From Porphyrobacter sp. (GTDB lineage Bacteria > Pseudomonadota > Alphaproteobacteria > Sphingomonadales > Sphingomonadaceae): DNA of 7,490 bases. The notes beneath the pieces were generated by a model. That model was not told the DNA's origin and did not search any database. It was given only the letters and a program-made list of their open reading frames with translations. The position numbers and the translations under genes are program-made. Shown here piece by piece: positions 1 to 6,160 of this stretch. Numbering within the stretch: the first letter of the stretch is position 1; every line of letters begins with the position of its first letter. Location: positions 1-7,490 of the forward strand of contig JAGKSZ010000262.1 in NCBI GenBank assembly GCA_018991295.1, read 5' to 3'.

Positions 1-857
1 CGCAGCAGCAGCGACATCTGGCGATAGGCGACGGCCTGCTTGGAAAGGTCATCGTACACGATCACGGCGTGCATGCCGTTGTCGCGGAAGAACTCGCCCA
101 TCGCGCAGCCGGTGTAGGGCGCAAGGTACTGAAGCGGCGCGGGCTCCGAAGCGGTCGCGGCGACGACGATCGAATATTCCATCGCGCCGTTTTCTTCGAG
201 CTGCTTGACGATCTGCGCCACGGTCGAACGCTTCTGGCCGACGGCGACATAGACGCAGTAAAGCTTCTTGCCTTCATCGTCGCCCTGATTGGCTTCCTTC
301 TGGTTGATGAAGGTGTCGATGGCGACAGCGGTCTTGCCGGTCTGGCGGTCACCGATGATCAGCTCGCGCTGACCGCGGCCCACGGGCACCAGCGCGTCAA
401 TCGCCTTGAGGCCGGTCTGGACGGGCTCCGACACGGATTCGCGCGGGATGATGCCGGGGGCCTTCACTTCGACGCGGCTGCGCTTGTCAGCGACAATCGG
501 GCCCTTGCCGTCGATCGGGTTGCCGAGCGCATCGACCACGCGGCCGAGCAGGCCCTTGCCCACGGGCACGTCCACGATGGTGCCGGTGCGCTTGACGACA
601 TCGCCTTCCTTGATCTCGCTGTCCGAGCCGAAGATCACGACGCCGACATTGTCGGCTTCGAGGTTCAGAGCCATGCCCTGCACCCCGTTGGAAAATTCCA
701 CCATCTCGCCGGCCTGCACCTTGTCGAGGCCGTGGATGCGGGCGATCCCGTCACCCACCGACAGCACGGTGCCGGTTTCGCTGACTTCGGCCTCGGTGCC
801 GAAATTGGCGATCTGGTCCTTGATGACCTTCGAGATTTCTGCGGCGCGGATTTGCAT
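1..857 (-). CDS. atpA: F1 ATP synthase subunit alpha, N-terminal part (partial)
   Basis: Alpha subunit of the F1 head of ATP synthase. It alternates with beta in the catalytic hexamer on the cytoplasmic side of the inner membrane and holds the non-catalytic nucleotide sites. The first 285 residues are visible, reading in from the right; the C-terminal part (family length about 505-515) lies beyond the left edge. The N-terminal beta-barrel (about residues 25-95) is followed by the nucleotide-binding domain, with the P-loop GDRQTGKT at 169-176 and the alpha-typical VGQKRSTVAQ at about 206-215. The ATG start is preceded by a good Shine-Dalgarno AAAGGAC (complement of 865-871, 7 nt spacing). The gap to atpH is only 12 nt, so the two are co-transcribed. 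In alphaproteobacteria atpG, atpD and atpC normally follow, which would be outside this window. The family assignment is essentially certain. Confidence 0.98.
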   Translation of the reverse strand, partial: MQIRAAEISKVIKDQIANFGTEAEVSETGTVLSVGDGIARIHGLDKVQAGEMVEFSNGVQGMALNLEADNVGVVIFGSDSEIKEGDVVKRTGTIVDVPVGKGLLGRVVDALGNPIDGKGPIVADKRSRVEVKAPGIIPRESVSEPVQTGLKAIDALVPVGRGQRELIIGDRQTGKTAVAIDTFINQKEANQGDDEGKKLYCVYVAVGQKRSTVAQIVKQLEENGAMEYSIVVAATASEPAPLQYLAPYTGCAMGEFFRDNGMHAVIVYDDLSKQAVAYRQMSLLL

Positions 858-869
858 GTGTCTTGTCCT

Positions 870-1424
870 TTAAGCCTGCATGGCTTTGGCGAGCGAGTTG
901 AGACGGGTGCGGATCGAGGCATCAATGCGCTGCGATCCGATGGTGACGACAAGGCCGCCAAGCAGGTCAGGATCGACCGCGGCGGTGAGCATGACAGTGC
1001 GGCCTTCGCGCGCCGTCAGCTTGGTCTTCAATGCGGCGATCTGATCATCGCTGAGCGGATGGGCGCTGGTGACAGTTGCGGTCACTTCGCCGCGCTGGGC
1101 CGCAGCGATTGCCTTGAACGCCGAAATGATGCCCGGCAGCTTTGCGAGGCGGCGATTGGCCGCAAGCACGCCGAGGAAATTGGTGGTCAGCGCGGAAAGC
1201 TTCAGCTTCTTTGCCACAGCGGCCATCGCCTGACCCTGCGCCGAACGGGCAAGTTCAGGATTGGTGGTAAGCGCAGCCAGATCGGCCGATTCGGTCAGGG
1301 CAGCGCCCAGCGTTTCGAGATCGGTCTCGACCGCAGTCACCTTGCCATTCTCGGCAGCCAGATCGAACAGGGCCGAGGCATAGCGTCCAGCCAGGCTAGC
1401 CTTGATACCGGCGGAAATATCCAC
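870..1424 (-). CDS. atpH: F1 ATP synthase subunit delta
   Basis: Delta (OSCP-type) subunit, which ties the top of the F1 alpha/beta hexamer to the peripheral stalk so that F1 does not rotate with the rotor. The protein has 184 residues, the normal family length. The N-terminal helical domain contains GRYASALFDLA at about 13-23, and the C-terminal domain ends in the family signature around VDPDLLGGLVVTIGS (about 148-162) followed by IDASIRTRLNSL. The start codon is GTG, giving MDISAGIKASLAG. A purine-rich AGAGGA lies about 11 nt upstream (complement of 1436-1441), a little far. This is the first gene of the F1 operon; atpA follows after 12 nt. The gene order delta-alpha, separate from the F0 genes, fits the alphaproteobacterial split arrangement. 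Confidence 0.97.
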   Translation of the reverse strand: MDISAGIKASLAGRYASALFDLAAENGKVTAVETDLETLGAALTESADLAALTTNPELARSAQGQAMAAVAKKLKLSALTTNFLGVLAANRRLAKLPGIISAFKAIAAAQRGEVTATVTSAHPLSDDQIAALKTKLTAREGRTVMLTAAVDPDLLGGLVVTIGSQRIDASIRTRLNSLAKAMQA

Positions 1425-1514
1425 GCGCGTCTCGTCCTCTCGGAAAACTCGTAAGGGGTCTTGCTTGGGCTTTGGGGTCGGAGCGCGCGCAAGGGCACCC
1501 CGTCAAAGTTGGCG

Positions 1515-1548
1515 CGCGCCTAGCAATTGATTCTGGTTCCTGCAAGCC
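1515..1548 (-). promoter_or_regulatory. possible promoter of the atpHA operon
   Basis: The 164-nt gap between the eight-cysteine gene and atpH has no coding content. On the minus strand it holds a TTGCAG element (complement of 1540-1545), then 17 nt, then TAGGCG (complement of 1517-1522), which could serve as -35 and -10 boxes. The -10 match is poor. A GANTC site (1529-1533) lies in the spacer, and a 10-bp palindrome GGCGCGCGCC (1511-1520) overlaps the -10 region. A promoter for the ATP synthase operon is expected in this gap; the exact boxes are a guess. No convincing terminator for the upstream gene is visible here. Confidence 0.3.
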
Positions 1549-1588
1549 ACGAGGGGCGGTAATTGTGCAGGTGCGAATATACGAGGGG

Positions 1589-2128
1589 TCAGACGCAGCT
1601 GCCGGGGCCGGATGCAGCGGTGATCCTCTCGCCCCGTCTGATCCTCTCGGTCACGTCCCTTAAAGCCGCATTGGCGCGCTTGTCGGCCCGTGCCCGTGCA
1701 GCCTCGTCAAGCGTGCTGATGTCACCTTCGGCATTGAGCGCCTGCGTCCAGGCGCGGTCGGCAGCGGCAGCTTCTTCCGCGGTGCACAGGCCATTGCCAT
1801 GGCTGGTGACGATGCATTCCTCACCCCCAGCCGTGGTGATGCAATCGAGTTCGGTCGAAATCGGCGCACAGGCGGTCGCCACGCCGCTGACGTCGAAGTC
1901 GGCAATGGCGGCCTTGTATTGCTGCCAGCACCCCGCCTCGCCTGCTTCGCCTTTCTCTCGGGCACAGATGCAGGCGGCGGTGGCAAGCGATTGCAGGCGC
2001 GGCACAGCAACTTTTGCGGCGCGCTGTGCCTGCGAGGCCTGCCAGTCGAGGTAGCGCAAGCCCATCCGCCCGCCGATCAGCAGCGCCAGCACCCCCGCGA
2101 TCAGCACCAGCCACTTCCTGCGGGTCAT
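1589..2128 (-). CDS. small membrane-anchored protein with eight cysteines, unknown function
   Basis: I do not recognise a family for this 179-residue protein. Residues 1-5 (MTRRK) are basic and 6-20 form a hydrophobic helix, so it is probably anchored in the inner membrane with the rest in the periplasm. There is no lipobox. The body contains eight cysteines, at about 53, 55, 67, 87, 96, 105, 115 and 178. An even number in a likely exported domain suggests up to four disulfides. Residues 115-165 are alanine-rich, charged and probably helical. The start codon overlaps the stop codon of the upstream protease gene in an ATGA (2125-2128), so translation is probably coupled and the proteins are likely to work together. 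It could be an accessory factor, inhibitor or substrate of the protease. That it is a real gene is well supported by the coupling and the membrane helix; its function is unknown. Confidence 0.8.
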   Translation of the reverse strand: MTRRKWLVLIAGVLALLIGGRMGLRYLDWQASQAQRAAKVAVPRLQSLATAACICAREKGEAGEAGCWQQYKAAIADFDVSGVATACAPISTELDCITTAGGEECIVTSHGNGLCTAEEAAAADRAWTQALNAEGDISTLDEAARARADKRANAALRDVTERIRRGERITAASGPGSCV

Positions 2129-3681
2129 TTTGCCGCACTCTTGGGCGCACAGGAATAGACCAGCCGCTCGTTCGGCTGTGCGGGCAGCTTGGCGATCAGC
2201 GCCGATTGCTGTTCGCCAAGGGTGCGCGCCGCATCGCTGACCCCGCAGGCGGGCGGGGTGTAGGCGGCGCGGGCCTCGCGTGCGGCGGCCAGCGCCTGCT
2301 GGCCCAGCAGATAGCGATCGGTGCGCAATGTGCGGGTTTCGGGATCATAGGTGTTGACCGCCAGCGCGGCATCTTCCTGTGCTGCGAACACCCGTTGCCA
2401 TTCGCCCGCCGTGCCAAGCCCGTATTGGGTGCGTCCGTTGACGCAGCCATCGGCGGACCATTCGAAAGCGATATCATCGGTGCGCGCCGCGGTAACGCGG
2501 CTGCGTTCGGCCACCAGCGTGCAGATCAGCGCGCCCTCTGCCGCTTCGGACCCTGCATCAGAGGCGGGGGCATCCTTGCCTTGCGCCTTGGCGAGCGCGG
2601 CGGCGACCCGCTCCTCGATTTCGGCAAGGCCCGGACGCGTGACCCACAGCAGCACCGCCACCGCCAGTGCTGCTGCCGATCCGGCAGCGGCAAGGCGGGC
2701 GTGGGTGCGCCGCGCCTCGTCCCCGCGCCACACAAAGGCGGCATAGCCTGCGCCGATGCAGGCGATCAGCATGACCAGCGCCAGCGCCATGCGGTTCTCG
2801 CGCGATGCCAGCACCTCCATCTGCGCCTTGAGCCGCGCCGTCTCGCGCACTTCACGCAAGGTTTCAGCACGCTCGGCCAGCGCAGCGCGGGCCTGCGTCT
2901 GGGCGGCCTCCATGCGCTGGCGCTCCTCGGCGTTCAGTTCCGCGATCGAGCGGCAGGGCAGGGTATTGACCACCGGTTCCACCCCGTTTTTGCGCAGGAA
3001 GGGCAGCAATTCGCGCAAGGATACCGCAAAGTAGAACTCTGCCTCACCGCCCGCCGAATCCGCGCTGAAGCTGTTGACCCCGATCACCCGGCCGCACGGA
3101 TCGAGCAGCGGCCCGCCCGAATTGCCGCGCGCGATGGGGGCCGTGTGGAGGATCGTGTCGAACTGCCGGCTGGGCCGCTCACCCGACAGGTAGCCGCGTG
3201 ATTTCACCGGTGGCTGGGCGCGGAAGATGTCCGCCATATCAAGGCCTTGAGCCAGATCGACATTCATCGGATAGCCAACCGCAGCCACCTCCCCAAGGTC
3301 GCCGGTTGCCCCGCCCGCCAGCGCCAGCGGCGGCAGGCGCAGGCTGCCCGTTGCGATTTCGAGCAAAGCCAGATCGTTGCGCGGGCTGACCGCGACGACG
3401 CGGGCGAAGGCCCCGCCTGCGCCTTCGGACGGGACGATGCCGATCCGCAGCGTATCGTCCTGCACCGCTTCGGCCACGACATGGGCATTGGTGACGATCC
3501 GTGTGGCGCTGACAGCAAAGCCGGTGCCGTGGCTGACGGGGGCAGGCGGGCCGCCTCCCCCGCCGATGATCACCACCCGCACCACGCCGCGCGCCGCCGC
3601 CTCGACATCGCCGGGATCGGCCGAAGCGGGCAGGGCAAGCAGGGCGAGAAGGAGGGCAATAGCGCCGATCAGCCGGGTCAT
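2125..3681 (-). CDS. exported trypsin-like serine protease with two membrane helices and a Cys-containing C-terminal domain
   Basis: A 518-residue protein. Residues 1-21 are a clear signal peptide ending LPASA before DPGD. The chymotrypsin/DegP-like protease domain (about 25-235) has the full catalytic triad: His67 in TNAHVV, Asp103 in NDLALLE and Ser188 in GNSGGP. There is no PDZ domain, unlike DegP/DegS. A charged, probably coiled-coil helix follows (about 247-296), then two membrane helices (about 297-317 and 329-347) with a short charged, presumably cytoplasmic loop between them. Next is an Ala-rich linker, then a C-terminal domain (about 383-518) with cysteines at 387, 413, 479 and 511. 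The inferred topology places both the protease and the C-terminal domain in the periplasm. The ATG has no visible Shine-Dalgarno. The gene overlaps the eight-cysteine gene by 4 nt. Protease activity is well supported by the triad; substrate and role are unknown. Confidence 0.9.
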   Translation of the reverse strand: MTRLIGAIALLLALLALPASADPGDVEAAARGVVRVVIIGGGGGPPAPVSHGTGFAVSATRIVTNAHVVAEAVQDDTLRIGIVPSEGAGGAFARVVAVSPRNDLALLEIATGSLRLPPLALAGGATGDLGEVAAVGYPMNVDLAQGLDMADIFRAQPPVKSRGYLSGERPSRQFDTILHTAPIARGNSGGPLLDPCGRVIGVNSFSADSAGGEAEFYFAVSLRELLPFLRKNGVEPVVNTLPCRSIAELNAEERQRMEAAQTQARAALAERAETLREVRETARLKAQMEVLASRENRMALALVMLIACIGAGYAAFVWRGDEARRTHARLAAAGSAAALAVAVLLWVTRPGLAEIEERVAAALAKAQGKDAPASDAGSEAAEGALICTLVAERSRVTAARTDDIAFEWSADGCVNGRTQYGLGTAGEWQRVFAAQEDAALAVNTYDPETRTLRTDRYLLGQQALAAAREARAAYTPPACGVSDAARTLGEQQSALIAKLPAQPNERLVYSCAPKSAAK

Positions 3682-3718
3682 GGCGGGCGTTATAGCCGCT
3701 TTTTCGGGTCAGGCGACA
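3682..3718 (-). promoter_or_regulatory. possible leaderless promoter of the protease operon
   Basis: On the minus strand a TATAAC hexamer (complement of 3689-3694) ends 7 nt before the protease ATG. A transcript starting the usual 6-8 nt after it would begin at or next to the start codon. No Shine-Dalgarno is present between the hexamer and the ATG, which fits leaderless translation. The -35 region (about 3712-3718) is weak. If the start codon were misassigned this reading would fail. Confidence 0.35.
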
Positions 3719-3729
3719 TTGAACGCAAG

Positions 3730-3749
3730 CTTTCCGGCTGCCGGGAAAG
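3730..3749. repeat. short inverted repeat between the divergent protease and DUF1203 genes
   Basis: CTTTCCGG at 3730-3737 pairs with CCGGGAAAG at 3741-3749, giving an 8-bp stem with one bulged G and a 3-nt loop. It sits centrally in the 110-nt divergent intergenic region, 42 nt before the DUF1203 start, and has no T tract. It could be an operator for a regulator or a 5' UTR hairpin; chance is also possible in GC-rich DNA. Confidence 0.3.
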
Positions 3750-3791
3750 GCCGTGCGGCTTACTTCCCTCGCCACAACCAGGAGAAACCCG

Positions 3792-4259
3792 ATGGACTAT
3801 GTAATCGAAGGCCTCGACCCGGCCCCGTTTGCCGGGCTGTTCGGCCTTGGCGATACCGAGCTTGCCGCCAGAGCTGCGGTGCGCATGGTGGCCGACACCC
3901 GTCCGGGCTATCCGTGCCGGGTGAGCCTTGAGGACGCCCAACCGGGGACGGCGCTGCTGCTTGTCAACCACATCAGTCGCCCTGCGCCCGGCCCCTATCG
4001 CGCCGCCCACGCGATCTTCATCACCGAGGGCGCGAGCACCCCGGCGCGGTTCGTCAATGCCGTGCCGCCGGTCTTCCTCCCGCGTGTGCTGTCCTTGCGC
4101 GGCTTCGATGCGGACGGCATGATGGTGGATGCGATGCTCACCCAGCCGGGGGAGGCTGAGGCCGGGCTGCTGCGCTTGCTGGGACAGCAGCAGATCGTCG
4201 AGGTCGACGTCCACAATGCGGTGCGCGGTTGCTTTTCGGCACGGGCGCGGCGGGCGTGA
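3792..4259 (+). CDS. DUF1203 domain-containing protein
   Basis: A 155-residue protein that matches the DUF1203 family along its whole length, by my recognition of the pattern: an N-terminal FAGLFGLGDTELAARAAVRMVAD, then the PGYPCRVSLEDA segment around residues 36-48, LLLVNH at about 55-60, and PYRAAHAIFITEG at about 68-80. The family has no established function. The protein is soluble, with no signal peptide or membrane helix. The start was chosen at the ATG with a strong AGGAGA (3780-3785, 6 nt spacing); an in-frame upstream ATG would add 13 residues that lack a ribosome site and the family match. Its stop TGA overlaps the Shine-Dalgarno of ada, so the two are very probably in one operon. 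Confidence 0.9.
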   Translation: MDYVIEGLDPAPFAGLFGLGDTELAARAAVRMVADTRPGYPCRVSLEDAQPGTALLLVNHISRPAPGPYRAAHAIFITEGASTPARFVNAVPPVFLPRVLSLRGFDADGMMVDAMLTQPGEAEAGLLRLLGQQQIVEVDVHNAVRGCFSARARRA

Positions 4260-4263
4260 GGAG
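4258..4263 (+). promoter_or_regulatory. Shine-Dalgarno that decides the ada start
   Basis: GAGGAG overlaps the DUF1203 stop codon. It is too close to the first in-frame GTG (4263) and too far from the in-frame ATG (4290), but is exactly 8 nt from the GTG at 4272. This favours 4272 as the ada start. Confidence 0.6.
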
Positions 4264-4279
4264 TGTTTCACGTGAAACA
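4264..4279. promoter_or_regulatory. parS: parS centromere-like site (ParB-binding palindrome)
   Basis: The 16-mer TGTTTCACGTGAAACA is a perfect palindrome and is identical to the bacterial chromosomal parS consensus (Bacillus Spo0J/ParB, also used in Caulobacter). ParB loads at such sites, spreads as a CTP-dependent clamp, and with ParA and SMC segregates the origin region. Known parS sites cluster near the replication origin. This one lies in the DUF1203-ada junction and overlaps the likely ada start codon. No second copy is seen in the window. The sequence match is exact; function here is inferred. Confidence 0.9.
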
Positions 4280-5306
4280 TTATGAGAACATGACCGACGA
4301 TGCCCGCTGGCAGGCGATGCTGGCCAAGGACCGGCGGTTCGACGGGGCCTTTGTCACCGGCGTGCATTCCACCGGCATCTATTGCCGCCCCTCCTGTCCG
4401 GCGCGGGCACCCTTGCGCCGCAATGTGCGCTTCTATGACACGCCGCAAGCCGCACGCGAGGCAGGGCTGAGGCCGTGCAAGCGGTGTTCTCCGGACACCC
4501 TGAGCGCCGAGGAGGCCTGCGTGCTCGCCGCGATTGCCGCGATCCGCGAAAACGGGGTGATGACGCTGGATCAGCTGGCCGGGCTGACAGGCTATACTGC
4601 GACGCATTTTCAACGCCTGTTCAAACGCACCACCGGCCTGTCCCCTGCGGCCTATGCCCGGGCCTGCCGCGAACAGCGCGCAAAGGACGCCTTGAGCAGG
4701 GGTCTGCGCGTGACCGAGGCCGTGGCTGCGGCAGGCTACGGGGGGTCTGAACAATTCTATGCGGAAACGAAAGGCAGGCTGGGAATGAAGCCGAGTGACT
4801 GGAGCCGGGGCGGGGCGGGACGCTTGATCCACTGGGCGGTGCTGCCGACTTCGCTCGGGCCGATGCTGGTCGCCGCGACCGACAAGGGCGTGTGCTGTCT
4901 TGCCTTTGCACAGGGCGAGGCTGAACTTGCGGCCCGTTTCCCCCAGGCGCAGCTGGGGCCCGCGGGCGATGATTTCCGTGACCTGTTTGCGCAGGGCCTG
5001 GCCGCAGTCGAACAGCCGGGGCCGGGCAATGCCGCGATCCCGCTCGACGTCCACGGCACCGCCTTCCAGAGCCGCGTCTGGGAAGAACTGCGGCGCATCC
5101 CGCACGGGCAAACGCGCAGCTATGGCGAACTCGCCGCGATGCTGGGCAACCCCAAGGCCAGCCGCGCGGTGGGCGGGGCGAACGGGGCGAACAACATCGC
5201 GGTGCTGATCCCCTGCCACCGCGTGATCGCCGCCGATGGCTCGCTCGGGGGCTATGCCTATGGCTTGGAGATCAAGGCCGAGTTGCTGCGGCGCGAGGGG
5301 CGCTAG
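4272..5306 (+). CDS. ada: bifunctional alkylation-response regulator and O6-methylguanine-DNA methyltransferase Ada
   Basis: Removes methyl groups from DNA phosphotriesters and O6-methylguanine by irreversible transfer to its own cysteines; methylation of the N-terminal cysteine turns it into a transcriptional activator. From the N-terminus: the zinc-binding Ada domain with Cys38, Cys42, Cys69 and Cys72 (GIYCRPSC and RPCKRC); an AraC-type double helix-turn-helix (about 95-180); and the methyltransferase domain (about 184-344), including RSYGELA, GGANGANN and the active-site PCHRV with Cys315. The length of 344 is close to E. coli Ada (354). The GTG start at 4272 was chosen because GAGGAG lies 8 nt upstream and because it puts the four zinc cysteines and Trp13 at the same numbers as in E. 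coli Ada. An ATG at 4290 or a GTG at 4263 remain possible. The start codon lies inside a parS palindrome. The gene is probably co-transcribed with DUF1203. Confidence 0.95.
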   Translation: MKHYENMTDDARWQAMLAKDRRFDGAFVTGVHSTGIYCRPSCPARAPLRRNVRFYDTPQAAREAGLRPCKRCSPDTLSAEEACVLAAIAAIRENGVMTLDQLAGLTGYTATHFQRLFKRTTGLSPAAYARACREQRAKDALSRGLRVTEAVAAAGYGGSEQFYAETKGRLGMKPSDWSRGGAGRLIHWAVLPTSLGPMLVAATDKGVCCLAFAQGEAELAARFPQAQLGPAGDDFRDLFAQGLAAVEQPGPGNAAIPLDVHGTAFQSRVWEELRRIPHGQTRSYGELAAMLGNPKASRAVGGANGANNIAVLIPCHRVIAADGSLGGYAYGLEIKAELLRREGR

Positions 5307-5321
5307 GGCGCTAGGGCGCTC
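5298..5321. repeat. short tandem repeat, 8 bp x 3, at the ada stop codon
   Basis: GGGCGCTA occurs at 5298-5305 and 5306-5313, with a third copy GGGCGCTC at 5314-5321. The ada stop TAG (5304-5306) lies at the junction of copies one and two. This looks like replication slippage in non-coding DNA just past the gene end. Confidence 0.6.
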
Positions 5322-5323
5322 GT

Positions 5324-5412
5324 GCCTACCCCCGGCCCCTCCCGCAGGCGGGAGGGGAGTTGCAGCGCGATCCAGTTCCCCTCCCGCTTGCCGGCGGGGG
5401 CAGGGGTGGGCC
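5324..5412. repeat. REP/BIME-like double hairpin between convergent genes; possible bidirectional terminator
   Basis: The first hairpin is CCCCTCCCGC (5336-5345) with GCGGGAGGGG (5348-5357), a perfect 10-bp match around a 2-nt centre. A second copy of CCCCTCCCGC (5378-5387) pairs imperfectly with GCGGGGGCAGGGG (5394-5406). The outer arms (about 5324-5345 and 5394-5412) are themselves imperfect inverted repeats of each other, so the whole element can fold as one unit. Such CCCCTCCCGC...GGGGTGGGC elements recur in many alphaproteobacterial genomes, often between convergent genes. There is no long T tract, so a role as an intrinsic terminator for ada and the GST gene is plausible but not certain. 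It fills most of the 116-nt gap. Confidence 0.7.
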
Positions 5413-5422
5413 TGTCCGAACC

Positions 5423-6058
5423 TCAATCCAGCTTCGGCGGCATTCCCGGCTCGCACTTGGCCATGGCGCGTTGGTAGGCGGGGCGCTCTCCGATGCGCTT
5501 CAGGTAGGCTTGCAAATTGGGCAGATGGTCGATCCCCATGCCGCTCATCGCCCTTGAGGTCGTCAGCTGGAAGCCCATCATGATGTCGGCGGTGGTCAGC
5601 TGCGCGCCGCCGAAATAATCGGCCTCGCCCAGCCGCTTTTCGACGATGGCCCAGCCTTTCTGGAACCGGTCGGCCACAAACGCGGGCATTTCGGCCGCGC
5701 CCATGAACTGCGCCACCAGCGCCATCATGCCATTGGTCATGAAGGTCGCGTTGGCCCAGTGGTAATAGAACAGGTGATCGGCAAAATCGGGGTGGTCCGG
5801 CCCCGGCACCAGAGCCGTATCGGGGGCATATTTCGCCACGATGTAATCCATGATCGCGCCGCTTTCGCCGAGCACGAAATCGCTATCGGTGATGACCGGG
5901 GCAATGCCCATCGGGTGCAGCGCCTTGTATTCATCAGGAGCCAGACGATTATCGGCGCGGCGGGTGTAGAGCTTGCACTCATATTCCAGCCCCAGCTCCT
6001 CGGCGAGCCAGACGATGCGTTCGGATTGCGACAGGCGCAGGTGGTGGATGGTCAGCAT
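5423..6058 (-). CDS. glutathione S-transferase family protein
   Basis: A 211-residue cytosolic GST-fold protein of normal length. The N-terminal thioredoxin-like domain (about 1-80) begins MLTIHHLRLSQSERIVWLAEELGLEYE; Ser10 or Ser12 sits where the catalytic Ser/Tyr/Cys is found. The cis-proline is Pro54 in GIAPVI, and the glutathione-binding Glu65-Ser66 is in GESGAIMDYI. The C-terminal helical domain (about 90-205) contains LTTADIMMGFQL, the typical GST N-capping/hydrophobic staple region. It probably conjugates glutathione to electrophiles or reduces peroxides; the substrate cannot be deduced. A GGGAGAG lies upstream of the ATG (complement of about 6069-6075). It is a single gene, convergent with ada and divergent from the CPBP gene. 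Confidence 0.93.
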   Translation of the reverse strand: MLTIHHLRLSQSERIVWLAEELGLEYECKLYTRRADNRLAPDEYKALHPMGIAPVITDSDFVLGESGAIMDYIVAKYAPDTALVPGPDHPDFADHLFYYHWANATFMTNGMMALVAQFMGAAEMPAFVADRFQKGWAIVEKRLGEADYFGGAQLTTADIMMGFQLTTSRAMSGMGIDHLPNLQAYLKRIGERPAYQRAMAKCEPGMPPKLD

Positions 6059-6160
6059 GGCGGCGGCTCTCTCCCGTGGGTTGTGCTTTGCGAGGGCCTA
6101 GCCAAAGACGCTGCGCTGCGCCATCCTTGGTGTGTAACGCTTTGGGGAGCATTGCCAATC

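Noticed and set aside
69..1454. A 461-codon open frame on the plus strand opposite atpA and atpH
   Set aside because: It is the antisense shadow of two unmistakable ATP synthase genes; long antisense open frames are common in GC-rich DNA, and the translation resembles no protein.
2014..3201. A 395-codon open frame on the plus strand opposite the protease and the eight-cysteine gene
   Set aside because: It is antisense to a protease with an intact catalytic triad, and has no domain or ribosome site of its own.
4263..4280. MFHVKH as a real N-terminus of Ada
   Set aside because: It results from reading the parS palindrome in frame from the GTG at 4263; the Shine-Dalgarno directly abuts that GTG, leaving no spacing.
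3690..5456. A 588-codon open frame on the minus strand opposite DUF1203 and ada
   Set aside because: It spans two well-supported genes and the divergent promoter, and has low-complexity His/Arg/Gln-rich composition typical of a shadow frame.
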